This document shows positions 38,371-45,783 of a stretch of 64,000 bases of DNA, piece after piece. A program made the translations under genes and the position numbers. Below the pieces are notes generated by a model. It searched no databases. It saw only the letters and a list, made by a program, of their open reading frames with translations, and was not told the DNA's origin. Source of the DNA: an uncultured Prevotellaceae bacterium (GTDB lineage Bacteria > Bacteroidota > Bacteroidia > Bacteroidales > Bacteroidaceae); contig CADAAR010000020.1 in assembly GCA_902785945.1 (NCBI GenBank), forward strand, positions 17,438 to 81,437, in the 5' to 3' direction. Every line of letters begins with the position of its first letter. Within the stretch, counting starts at the first letter, position 1.

Positions 38371-40028
38371 ATGCAAGCCTTAATGAAACTCATGAAGAGT
38401 GGGTGCGGATGTAGCACCGTCGATGAATATTCTGGATGGAACTGCGTGCCGATGTACCATTTCTTTTCTGGTATCTCGACAATCTCCACAAGGTTGGAGG
38501 CAGGGTTGATACCCACGCACTTCATACCGTTCGACTCATATTCGTCCTTATAGGCATTGTTGAACTCGTAGCGATGTCTGTGCCGCTCGCTGATTGTAAG
38601 TGAAGAGTGAAGAGTGAAGAGTGAAGAATTTGCTGCCGCTGTATAGGCTTGCGCAACCTTACTGCCTTCTCTCAGTTCACACTCATAGGCACCCAGTCGC
38701 ATCGTACCACCCATCTGTGTGATATTCTTCTGCTCCTCCATAATGTCGATCACATTATGCGGTGTCTTATCATCCATCTCGGCACTATTGGCATCCTTGT
38801 AGCCCAACACATTGCGGGCGAACTCAATCACCATCATCTGCATACCCAGACAGATACCGAAGGTGGGAATATCATTGGTGCGGCCATATTCCGCTGCGAT
38901 AATCTTTCCCTCGATGCCTCGACTGCCGAAGCCTGGACAGACCACGATGCCTGCCATACCTTCCATCTTCGAGGCGACATTATCAGTCGTAATCTCCTCA
39001 CTATTCACAAAATGAATCTTAGCCTTCACATCGTTGTAGATACCAGCCAAGTTGAGGCTTTCGCGGATGCTTTTGTAGGCATCTTGCAGGTCGTATTTGC
39101 CCACGAGGCCGATATGCACCTCATGCTTCGCATTGCGCTGCTTTTCGAGGAAATCGTGCCACGATTTCATGGCTGGTGTCTCACCCACAGGAATCCCAAT
39201 CTTCCGCATAATAGCCGCGTCGAGGCCCTGTTTCTGCATGCTCACAGGCACCTCGTAGATACTCGGCATATCCTCACTCTGCACCACGCACTCCAAATCG
39301 ACATTACAGAAAGATGCCACCTTCAGGCGTATGGAGTCGCTGAGGTGGCGTTCGGTTCTGAGTACGAGGATGTCGGGCTGGATACCCATCCCTTGCAGTT
39401 CCTTTACGGAGTGCTGCGTGGGCTTCGTCTTCAGTTCGTCGGCGGCTTTCAGATACGGCACGTACGTCAGATGTACACACACCGCATCGCGCCCTAATTG
39501 CCAGCGCAACTGTCGGATGGCCTCCATAAACGGCGCACTCTCAATGTCACCAATCGTACCGCCCACCTCCGTGATGACGAAGTCGAGATCTTCTTGGGCG
39601 GGAGCAAATTCTTCACTCTTCACTCTTAACTCTTCACTTTGACGCAGCATCCGACGTTTAATCTCGTCCGTGATATGCGGCACCACCTGGATCGTCTTAC
39701 CCAGATAGTCGCCGTGTCGCTCACGGTCGATGACGGTCTTGTAGATGCGGCCCGTCGTGATCGAGTTGTTGCGGGTGGTGTGAATACCAGTAAACCGCTC
39801 GTAGTGTCCCAGGTCGAGGTCGGTCTCAAAACCGTCCTCTGTTACGTAACACTCGCCGTGCTCGTAGGGGTTCAGCGTGCCAGGGTCGATGTTGATGTAG
39901 GGATCGAACTTCTGGATGGTGACCTTGTAACCACGCGCCTGTAGCAGTTTACCGATACTGGCGGAGATGATTCCCTTGCCTAACGAGGAAACCACACCGC
40001 CCGTAACGAAAATGTACTTTGTGTTCAT
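38358..40028 (-). CDS. pyrG: CTP synthase with two repeat insertions
   Basis: 556 residues. Makes CTP from UTP, ATP and glutamine. The synthetase domain starts KYIFVTGGVVSSLGKGIISAS with the P-loop; the glutaminase domain has the FGICLGMQMM nucleophile Cys and FHPEYSS. Two insertions come from the 41-bp element: [13 protein letters not shown] at residues 131-144, between MLRQ and the conserved LDFVITEVGGTIGD, and [13 protein letters not shown] at 464-477, just before the conserved TISERHRHRYEFNN. The enzyme is essential, so both must be tolerated. Confidence 0.95.
   Translation of the reverse strand: MNTKYIFVTGGVVSSLGKGIISASIGKLLQARGYKVTIQKFDPYINIDPGTLNPYEHGECYVTEDGFETDLDLGHYERFTGIHTTRNNSITTGRIYKTVIDRERHGDYLGKTIQVVPHITDEIKRRMLRQSEELRVKSEEFAPAQEDLDFVITEVGGTIGDIESAPFMEAIRQLRWQLGRDAVCVHLTYVPYLKAADELKTKPTQHSVKELQGMGIQPDILVLRTERHLSDSIRLKVASFCNVDLECVVQSEDMPSIYEVPVSMQKQGLDAAIMRKIGIPVGETPAMKSWHDFLEKQRNAKHEVHIGLVGKYDLQDAYKSIRESLNLAGIYNDVKAKIHFVNSEEITTDNVASKMEGMAGIVVCPGFGSRGIEGKIIAAEYGRTNDIPTFGICLGMQMMVIEFARNVLGYKDANSAEMDDKTPHNVIDIMEEQKNITQMGGTMRLGAYECELREGSKVAQAYTAAANSSLFTLHSSLTISERHRHRYEFNNAYKDEYESNGMKCVGINPASNLVEIVEIPEKKWYIGTQFHPEYSSTVLHPHPLFMSFIKACIWKS
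38599..38639 (+). repeat. 41-bp (GTGAAGA)n element, copy c, in pyrG
   Basis: Identical to copy a in carA (36033-36073). In frame in pyrG; encodes [13 protein letters not shown]. Confidence 0.92.
39598..39638 (-). repeat. 41-bp (GTGAAGA)n element, copy d, in pyrG
   Basis: Inverted relative to copy c; carries the same GTTAAGA variant heptamer as copy b. In frame in pyrG; encodes [13 protein letters not shown]. Confidence 0.92.
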
Positions 40029-40070
40029 TTTTAATTGTTTTGAAGTTTGCTTATTTCAATTATTCACTAT

Positions 40071-41468
40071 TCACTTCTTCTCCTTCTCTCGGATGTGCTC
40101 TTCGTACTCAGCCAGCTCTCGTTCGCCGATATGCGCCAGACCGTAGTGCTCATCGTGCTGCGAGAAGTCGAGACCAACCTTTTCACTATAGGCCGATACA
40201 CGCATGGGGATGAGACTGTCGATGAGTTTATATCCCAGCCAACTCATCGCGAATGTATAGATGAACACAATGACGATAGCCAGCAGATGGTAGAGGAAAA
40301 TTACAAAACCATCCCATGTGCCTGCGATGAGGCCCTCCTGGATGAAGATACCCGTCAGCACCGTACCAAAGATACCGCCTGTGCCGTGCGTGGGGAACAC
40401 GTCGAGAGCATCGTCAATCTGGGAGTGTGAACGCCAATAGACGGCGACGTTACAGATCAGCGTAATGACGAAAGCTATGAAGATGCTCTGGCCCACGGTC
40501 ACATAACCTGCCGATGGGGTGATGGCCACCAGACCAACTACACAACCCACAGCGGCACCCATTGCCGACGGTTTTCTGCCACGCAGACAGTCGAAGAATA
40601 TCCACGTCATCATCGCCGTTGCTGAGGCGGTGTTTGTATTCAGGAATGCCTTGATGGCCTGTCCGTCAGCGTGCAGCGAAGAACCTGCGTTGAAGCCGAA
40701 CCAGCCTAACCACAGCATCGCTGCTCCCAGCAGTACGAAGGGGATGTTAGCGGGTTCGCTCTTGCGCGTCTCAGCCTTACGACGTCCCAGGAAGATGGCA
40801 CCTGCCAACGCTGCGATACCACTCGATGCATGCACCACGATACCACCTGCGAAGTCGATGACACCCCACTTCATGAACAATCCCTCAGGATGCCAGGTCA
40901 TGTGTGCCAGCGGACAGTAAATCACGAAGAAGAAAAACATCATGAAGAACATATAGGCCGAGAACCTCACGCGCTCAGCAAACGAGCCCGTAATCAGCGA
41001 CGGGGTGATGATGGCGAACTTCATCTGGAACAGGGCGAACAATGCCAGTGGAATCGTGGCACCACCCAGAACATTGCCTGCGGGGGTCGTATAGACAGCA
41101 CCACCCACATTATGAAACATCGGGAATGTCAGCGGATTACCAATCACACCGCCTATATCGTCGCCAAAGCACAGCGAGAAACCGATAACCACCCAAAGCA
41201 CGGATATCAGTCCCATTGCGATAAACGACTGCAACATTGTCGAGATCACATTCTTCGCACCTACCATGCCGCCGTAGAAGAACGACAGACCAGGTGTCAT
41301 CATCAAAACGAAAATCGTGGCTGTAATGAGCCACGCCACGTCGGCCGCTGAGATCACCGACCAGTCACAATCAAATGATGGTTCTCCCACCGCCAAACCT
41401 GCGACGGCTATCAGTGTCATTGCCGTCATCAGGATTATCCAACGTCTTTTTACCTTCAAAGTCTTCAT
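40071..41468 (-). CDS. amt: Ammonium transporter (Amt family), second copy
   Basis: 465 residues with about eleven membrane helices after an N-terminal signal-like helix. Amt signatures: TPGLSFFYGGMVGAKNV, GSFAERVRFSAY, DFAGGIVVHASSGIAAL with the first conserved His, WLGWFGFNAGSS, and THGTGGIFGTVLTGIF with the second His. A long cytoplasmic tail (RVSAYSEKVGLDFSQHDEHYG...) could be a PII contact site. Single gene before pyrG with its own nitrogen-type promoter; its stop is followed by a degenerate AGTGAAYA repeat. Confidence 0.94.
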   Translation of the reverse strand: MKTLKVKRRWIILMTAMTLIAVAGLAVGEPSFDCDWSVISAADVAWLITATIFVLMMTPGLSFFYGGMVGAKNVISTMLQSFIAMGLISVLWVVIGFSLCFGDDIGGVIGNPLTFPMFHNVGGAVYTTPAGNVLGGATIPLALFALFQMKFAIITPSLITGSFAERVRFSAYMFFMMFFFFVIYCPLAHMTWHPEGLFMKWGVIDFAGGIVVHASSGIAALAGAIFLGRRKAETRKSEPANIPFVLLGAAMLWLGWFGFNAGSSLHADGQAIKAFLNTNTASATAMMTWIFFDCLRGRKPSAMGAAVGCVVGLVAITPSAGYVTVGQSIFIAFVITLICNVAVYWRSHSQIDDALDVFPTHGTGGIFGTVLTGIFIQEGLIAGTWDGFVIFLYHLLAIVIVFIYTFAMSWLGYKLIDSLIPMRVSAYSEKVGLDFSQHDEHYGLAHIGERELAEYEEHIREKEKK

Positions 41469-41510
41469 AACTTTTCTCTATATATATAAGTTCTGTGTTG
41501 TTTCAGGGTG

Positions 41511-41518
41511 CAAAAGTA
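41511..41518 (-). promoter_or_regulatory. -7 box of amt
   Basis: TACTTTTG on the minus strand, 42 bases before the amt start. No TTTG at -33; the position instead holds AATGGCTATTTAT, similar to AATGAATATTTAT at the glnK promoter. This suggests dependence on an activator. Confidence 0.7.
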
Positions 41519-41554
41519 ATACATTCTGCATAAATAGCCATTAATCTGCTTACT

Positions 41555-41667
41555 TTTTGATTGTTAAAAAACTGACCAACTTACATATTGTAAAGTTTGA
41601 AAACGGTTTTGCTTTCGTTTTGCTAACATTTTGCGTATAAAACCTATCATTCCGTTACAAATCGTCA
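41555..41667 (-). promoter_or_regulatory. Conserved upstream nitrogen-type regulatory region of amt
   Basis: Begins exactly 36 bases upstream of the -7 box. Shares long blocks, in the same order, with the region before glnK: TTTTGATTGTTAAAA, AACTGAC, CTTTCRTTTTG-YTAACA-YTTTGCR, and CCGTTACAAATCGTCA (plus strand). Likely binding sites for a shared activator. Confidence 0.75.
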
Positions 41668-41682
41668 AAACCTACAAAAAAA

Positions 41683-41717
41683 GTTCCCCTCTTCCTTGCG
41701 GTAAGAAAGAGGGGAAC
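41683..41717 (-). terminator. Terminator of the glnK-amtB-outer membrane protein unit
   Basis: GTTCCCCTCTT (41683-41693) pairs with AAGAGGGGAAC (41707-41717); the minus strand continues TTTTTTTG. It lies 16 bases after the outer membrane protein stop and directly upstream of the amt control region. Confidence 0.88.
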
Positions 41718-41733
41718 GCGTGCCTGGATAAGA

Positions 41734-42438
41734 TTAGGGCTGCAGCGTAAACCCAAGAACCAGGTAAGCCTTTTGTGAACAGGGATTGCCAACTACCTGT
41801 CCGAAGATGGGGATGGAGAACGAGTCAGTCACCTTAATCTCCTTTGTGGCTTTCAGTGCCACATTGGTGACGGCGAAGCCCGTCGTACCGTAGAAGTCTG
41901 TGGCGAACGGGACGGCACCGGCCGTAGCAGTCCAGTCGACTGTGGCAAGTTTGAATGGGACATTGGCCTCAACATAACTGCTGTAAGCGCGTTTGCCGTC
42001 CTTGTTCAGCCCGTCGTTGCCGGCAATGTTCGTGTACCACTGCAACGAGGCCACTCCGAAGTCGTAGCCGACCGTTGCCTCAAACACGTGGTTCGTGCCG
42101 TGGGCGTCGTACTTGAAATAGCGTGCCTCTGGATCTTGACCGGCATTGAACCAATAGTCCGTGATGCCGATGTTGAAACCGCCAGCCGAATAGGCGAGTG
42201 TCAGGTCGAACTCCTTCGTGTCGGCTGGGTCGGCAATGCCGTAACTACCCCATGCGGACAATGACAATCCCTTGTATCCCACGCCAAGTGTCGGCTGAAT
42301 GGCAGCGCTTCCCAGATCCTGGCCACGCCAGATATAACTACTTACGATATCTCCACTAATCGTCGTTTCTACTTCATCCTGTGCAAAGGCGGTCATTCCC
42401 ATGACCATTCCCATTGCTAATAAAACAATCTTTTTCAT
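41734..42438 (-). CDS. Outer membrane beta-barrel protein linked to the ammonium transporters
   Basis: 234 residues from the ATG at 42438 (MKKIVLLAMGMVMGMTAFAQ, signal peptide); the ATG at 42447 (MKIMKK...) is an alternative, and the longer frame runs into a repeat copy and is rejected. The mature part alternates polar and hydrophobic residues with aromatic girdles (SSYIWRGQDLGSAAIQPTLG, LSLSAWGSYGIAD, YFKYDAHGTNHVFEATVGYD) and ends in a C-terminal strand AYLVLGFTLQP, as in small porins. SYIWRGQ is a recurrent motif in proteins of this type. Its place after glnK-amtB suggests a role in getting nitrogen compounds across the outer membrane; this is inference. Confidence 0.75.
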   Translation of the reverse strand: MKKIVLLAMGMVMGMTAFAQDEVETTISGDIVSSYIWRGQDLGSAAIQPTLGVGYKGLSLSAWGSYGIADPADTKEFDLTLAYSAGGFNIGITDYWFNAGQDPEARYFKYDAHGTNHVFEATVGYDFGVASLQWYTNIAGNDGLNKDGKRAYSSYVEANVPFKLATVDWTATAGAVPFATDFYGTTGFAVTNVALKATKEIKVTDSFSIPIFGQVVGNPCSQKAYLVLGFTLQP

Positions 42439-42454
42439 AATTTTCATTTTTAAT

Positions 42455-42495
42455 GCGGTAGCAAATTTTTCACTCTTCACTCTTCACTCTTCACT
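42455..42495 (-). repeat. 41-bp (GTGAAGA)n element, copy e, intergenic
   Basis: The same element as in carA and pyrG, here 2 bases after the amtB stop and before the outer membrane protein start. It fills the intra-operon spacer. Confidence 0.92.
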
Positions 42496-42497
42496 AT

Positions 42498-43754
42498 TTA
42501 GTTATAGCAAGCCTCGCCGTGTTCGTAGATGTCGAGACCTTCTTCTTCTACGCGCTTGCCGACACGCAGGCCGTGTACCTTCTTGATGCCATAGAACAGA
42601 GCGAATCCACAGGCAGCAGCCCAGAGGTCGATCACCAGAACGCCGAACAATTCAGCTGCGAAGAATCCCCAACCGTGACCGTAGAACGCACCGTTCGAAG
42701 TTGACAGCAGACCTGTCATCAGCGTACCTAAGATACCGCAGACACCGTGTACAGAACTGGCACCCACAGGATCGTCGATGTGCAGCACGTGGTCGATAAA
42801 CTCGATGGCATAGACCAGTACGATACCACAGACGAGACCGATGATTACAGCACCTACTGGCGATACGAGGTCACAACCAGCCGTGATACCCACGAGACCT
42901 GCCAGCACACCGTTCAGTGTCAGAGAGAGCGACGGCTTGCCGTACTTGATATAGGTGAGGAACATCGTGGCCACACCACCGGCAGCAGCAGCGAGGTTGG
43001 TGGTCAGGAACACGTGAGAGATGGCTATACGGTTCACTTCACCGCTGGCAGCCAACTGAGAACCGGGGTTGAAACCGAACCATCCGAGCCAGAGGATGAA
43101 CACACCCAGAGCGGCCATCGTCAGGTTGTGACCAGGAATAGCGCGGCTCTTGCCGTTCTTGTCATACTTGCCGATACGGGGACCGAGTGCCAGTGCACCA
43201 ATCAGAGCCAGTACACCACCCACGCTATGCACGATGGCAGAACCTGCAAAATCGTGGAACACATCGCCAAAGGTGGTCATCATAAAGCCGTCGGCAGCAT
43301 CGTTGCAGAGCCAGCCGCCGCCCCAAGTCCAGTGACCTTCAACAGGGTAGATAATCAGCGAGATAACGGCACTGTAAATAAGGTACATCGAGAACTTCGT
43401 GCGCTCAGCCATAGCACCACTAACGATAGTAGCAGAGGTAGCACAGAACACCGTCTCGAAAATCAAGAAGCCCTCTACGGGCAGGTCGCTCTCATAGAAA
43501 CTCAGGTCGCCCCAGTTGGGCATACCGATGAAACCACCGAGCACATCGCCTCCGAACATAAAGCCGAAGCCGAGGAAAAAGAACAATAACGAGCCGAACA
43601 TAAAGTCGACAAAGTTCTTCATCAGGATGTTCGCCGTGTTCTTACTACGCGTAAAACCAGCCTCACACAGCGCAAAGCCCGGCTGCATCCAGAAAACCAA
43701 CATGGCTGCCAATAGCATCCATACAGTATCGAGTGATAATCCAATTTCGTTCAT
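42498..43754 (-). CDS. amtB: Ammonium transporter (Amt family), PII-linked copy
   Basis: 418 residues with eleven hydrophobic helices. Signatures: MLLAAMLVFWMQPGFALCEAGFTRSKN, GAMAERTKFSMYL, DFAGSAIVHSVGGVLAL with the first pore His, WLGWFGFNPGSQL, and SSVHGVCGILGTLMTG with the second His. The short C-terminal tail (GKRVEEEGLDIYEHGEACYN) matches the PII-interacting tail type. Lies 46 bases downstream of glnK, the common glnK-amtB pairing. Confidence 0.95.
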   Translation of the reverse strand: MNEIGLSLDTVWMLLAAMLVFWMQPGFALCEAGFTRSKNTANILMKNFVDFMFGSLLFFFLGFGFMFGGDVLGGFIGMPNWGDLSFYESDLPVEGFLIFETVFCATSATIVSGAMAERTKFSMYLIYSAVISLIIYPVEGHWTWGGGWLCNDAADGFMMTTFGDVFHDFAGSAIVHSVGGVLALIGALALGPRIGKYDKNGKSRAIPGHNLTMAALGVFILWLGWFGFNPGSQLAASGEVNRIAISHVFLTTNLAAAAGGVATMFLTYIKYGKPSLSLTLNGVLAGLVGITAGCDLVSPVGAVIIGLVCGIVLVYAIEFIDHVLHIDDPVGASSVHGVCGILGTLMTGLLSTSNGAFYGHGWGFFAAELFGVLVIDLWAAACGFALFYGIKKVHGLRVGKRVEEEGLDIYEHGEACYN

Positions 43755-43800
43755 ATCCTAAAAGTTTTTGTGTTTGTTATCCTAATTAACTATTCACTGT

Positions 43801-44148
43801 TCACTTCTTATCCTTAAGAACAGTGTCGCCGTGTTCGCTTGTGCGGATGCTCCAGGTGTCGATCACGTCGCTCACAAAGATACGACCGTCGCCGACGTCG
43901 CCCGTATGGGCCACTTTCAGAATTACCTTCACCGTCGGCTCCACCAGCGGATCGCGACAAACGATGGTCAGTGCCACACGCTCAATCACGTCCGTAGAAT
44001 ACTGCACGCCACGATAGATCCTTTCCTGACGGCTCTGTCCGATGCCGTGTACGTTATGGTACTCAAACCAGTCGATGTCCGAACTGAGCAAGGCCTCCTT
44101 GACCTCCTCAAACTTCGTTTTCCTGATAATTGCTTCAATCTTTTTCAT
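43801..44148 (-). CDS. glnK: PII-family nitrogen regulatory protein
   Basis: 115 residues. Senses 2-oxoglutarate/ATP/ADP and gates AmtB. N-terminus MKKIEAIIRKTKFEEVKEAL is typical; the T-loop region IYRGVQYSTDVIERV keeps a Tyr in the place where PII is uridylylated, but the flanking sequence is altered from the classical form. The C-terminal GDGRIFVSDV is the PII B-loop/C-loop signature. First gene of glnK-amtB-outer membrane protein, under a nitrogen-type promoter. After the stop comes AAGTGAACAGTGAATAG, like that after amt. Confidence 0.94.
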   Translation of the reverse strand: MKKIEAIIRKTKFEEVKEALLSSDIDWFEYHNVHGIGQSRQERIYRGVQYSTDVIERVALTIVCRDPLVEPTVKVILKVAHTGDVGDGRIFVSDVIDTWSIRTSEHGDTVLKDKK

Positions 44149-44198
44149 ACCTTTTTACCTTATTAATTATTATTACTCTCAACCCTCTCTTTGGGTTA

Positions 44199-44276
44199 CA
44201 CTTTGCAACTACGTTGCGAAAATAGGCTGCACTCGGCATAACTCAAGTCCACTTGGTTCTGCTCTCGTTTGCACTA
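44199..44276 (-). other. glnK 5' leader segment with small hairpins
   Basis: Between the -7 box and the glnK start there is a leader of about 140 bases. It holds a GCAAC-TAC-GTTGC hairpin (about 44204-44216) and a GC-richer block from CTGCACTCGGCATAA to CTCTCGTTTGCACTA. I recall similar leaders before other Bacteroidetes genes, but no second copy is in this window. Function unknown. Confidence 0.4.
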
Positions 44277-44296
44277 TTTTTGATAATTATCGAGTG

Positions 44297-44304
44297 CAAA
44301 GGTA
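44297..44304 (-). promoter_or_regulatory. -7 box of glnK-amtB
   Basis: TACCTTTG on the minus strand. The -33 TTTG is missing; AATGAATATTTAT stands there, similar to the amt promoter. About 145 bases upstream of the ATG. Confidence 0.75.
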
Positions 44305-44340
44305 CGACGTTTTGATAAATATTCATTCATTTTTCTTTCA

Positions 44341-44452
44341 TTTTGATTGTTAAAACTTTAAGAAACTGACACTTTGTAAGTTTTCCAAGCTTCTTTACTT
44401 TCATTTTGTTACACTTTGCATCGAAACGCCTCCATTTCGTTACAAATCGTCA
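44341..44452 (-). promoter_or_regulatory. Conserved upstream nitrogen-type regulatory region of glnK
   Basis: Starts exactly 36 bases upstream of the -7 box. In gene orientation it contains CAAAATGAAAGTAAA, CTTACAAAGTGTCAG and TTTTAACAATCAAAA, with relatives at the same positions before gltB, dapF and amt. The 44149-44582 gap holds this region, the glnK promoter and leader, and the promoter of the next plus-strand unit. Confidence 0.78.
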
Positions 44453-44534
44453 TTTGTGTTACTTGTGTGTGCGTACACATAACCCTTGATATATATCAAA
44501 AGGAGGGCTCGCCTGCACTTTCCGACGAAAAACT

Positions 44535-44565
44535 TTTGTGGTTTCACAGAATTGTCGTATCTTTG
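44535..44565 (+). promoter_or_regulatory. Promoter upstream of the TfoX remnant and glycerate kinase
   Basis: TTTG (44535-44538), 19 bases, TATCTTTG (44558-44565). It is placed for the TfoX-like start at 44583 and now also serves the glycerate kinase gene. Confidence 0.8.
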
Positions 44566-44582
44566 TGCAATCAAAAACAAAA

Positions 44583-44717
44583 ATGACAAAGATGGCAAGT
44601 AATTCTGATTTTGTGCAATACATCGCCGACCAGTGTAGTGGGGCAGGCGAGATTATAGCAAAAAAAACGTTAGACGATATTCACCACCTCTATGAAGAAA
44701 GTCATCGTAGCGATTGA
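44583..44717 (+). pseudogene. Truncated TfoX/Sxy N-terminal fragment
   Basis: A 44-codon frame MTKMASNSDFVQYIADQC then SGAGEIIAKK. MASNSDFVQYIADQCSGAGEI is the start of TfoX N-domain proteins, where MFGDYGIYC normally follows; here the sequence departs after AKK into TLDDIHHLYEESHRSD and stops inside the glycerate kinase gene. The rest of tfoX is missing. The break lies 20-30 bases before the kinase ATG at 44692, so a deletion has probably joined the tfoX promoter and start to the kinase gene. Confidence 0.7.
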
Positions 44718-45783
44718 TTCGTTTAAAGGTTGTCTTACATCGGCTGAGGCTAACCAGGCGGCATGCGAGGGTATTCTTGCGAAGATGCCTGAGGCAAAGG
44801 TCGTACAGGTGCCTGTGAGCGATGGCGGCGAGGGGTTTTTGGATGCTTTTCAGGCAGCGATGGGCGGCGAAATCGTAGAGGTCAATGTGAAAGACCCGCT
44901 GATGCGAACAATCATTGCCCAATATCTTGTGCAGGGCGATACCGCTGTGATTGAAATCGCCAAGGCCAGCGGACTTACGCTGCTTTCGCCAGAAGAACGC
45001 AACCCAATGGTGGCTACGAGTTACGGCACAGGCCAGCTGGTGGTGGATGCTGTGCGCAGAGGTTGTAAGCACATCATCGTAGGACTTGGCGGTAGTGCCA
45101 CCAGCGACTGCGGTATCGGCATGCTGCGGGCTATTATCGATGCTTTTGCAAAAAACGGCTCGTGGGACGATGTGCGCGAACTGGATGACATTCGCTTCAC
45201 GATAGCGACCGATGTCACCAATCCGCTTTGTGGCGAAAATGGTGCGGCTTATGTCTTTGGGCCGCAGAAATTTGCTCAACCTAAGACCACGTCGTCTGAG
45301 TTGATTGAAGCCCTTGATGCGCGCGCCAAACGTTTTGCTCAGGTCTCTGCCAAGCATCTGGGCCGTGACTGTCAGAACAAGCCTGGTGCTGGTGCTGCAG
45401 GCGGCTTGGGCTACGCTTTTCTGCAATACATGAATGCCGACTGTCGCTCTGGCATCGACCTCCTGCTTGATACCATCCATTTCGACGACCTATTGCAAGA
45501 CGCTGATCTCGTGATTACTGGCGAAGGCTCTGCCGATCGCCAAACCCTCATGGGCAAACTTCCCTTCGGCATTCTCCAGCGTGCTCAACGGCATCACATC
45601 CCCGTCATCTTAATCGCTGGTCGCATAGCCGATGAACAACACCTCCTTGCTGCCGGCTTCTCTCGCGTCGCCTGCATCAATCCTCCCGACTTACCCCTCG
45701 AAATCGCCCTGCAACCCGCAACAGCGAAAGAAAACATCAGGCAAAGGATGCAAAGGTTCCAGGAACTTATGTTGCCACTTTAG
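44692..45783 (+). CDS. Glycerate 2-kinase
   Basis: 363 residues. Phosphorylates D-glycerate; GarK/GlxK family. Diagnostic segments are IVAIDSFKGCLTSAEAN at the N-terminus, VPVSDGGEGFLDA, GLGGSATSDCGIGML near residue 130 and GAGAAGGLGYAFLQY near residue 230, with VITGEGSADRQTLMGK near residue 280. The start overlaps the TfoX fragment in another frame. Expressed from the promoter at 44535-44565. Role: use of glycerate from sugar acids or glycine/serine metabolism. Confidence 0.93.
   Translation: MKKVIVAIDSFKGCLTSAEANQAACEGILAKMPEAKVVQVPVSDGGEGFLDAFQAAMGGEIVEVNVKDPLMRTIIAQYLVQGDTAVIEIAKASGLTLLSPEERNPMVATSYGTGQLVVDAVRRGCKHIIVGLGGSATSDCGIGMLRAIIDAFAKNGSWDDVRELDDIRFTIATDVTNPLCGENGAAYVFGPQKFAQPKTTSSELIEALDARAKRFAQVSAKHLGRDCQNKPGAGAAGGLGYAFLQYMNADCRSGIDLLLDTIHFDDLLQDADLVITGEGSADRQTLMGKLPFGILQRAQRHHIPVILIAGRIADEQHLLAAGFSRVACINPPDLPLEIALQPATAKENIRQRMQRFQELMLPL

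Noticed and set aside
44341-44452. Sigma-54 promoter upstream of glnK
   Set aside because: I looked for TGGCAC-N5-TTGCW in both nitrogen control regions and found no good match; the -7 box is of the normal Bacteroidetes type.
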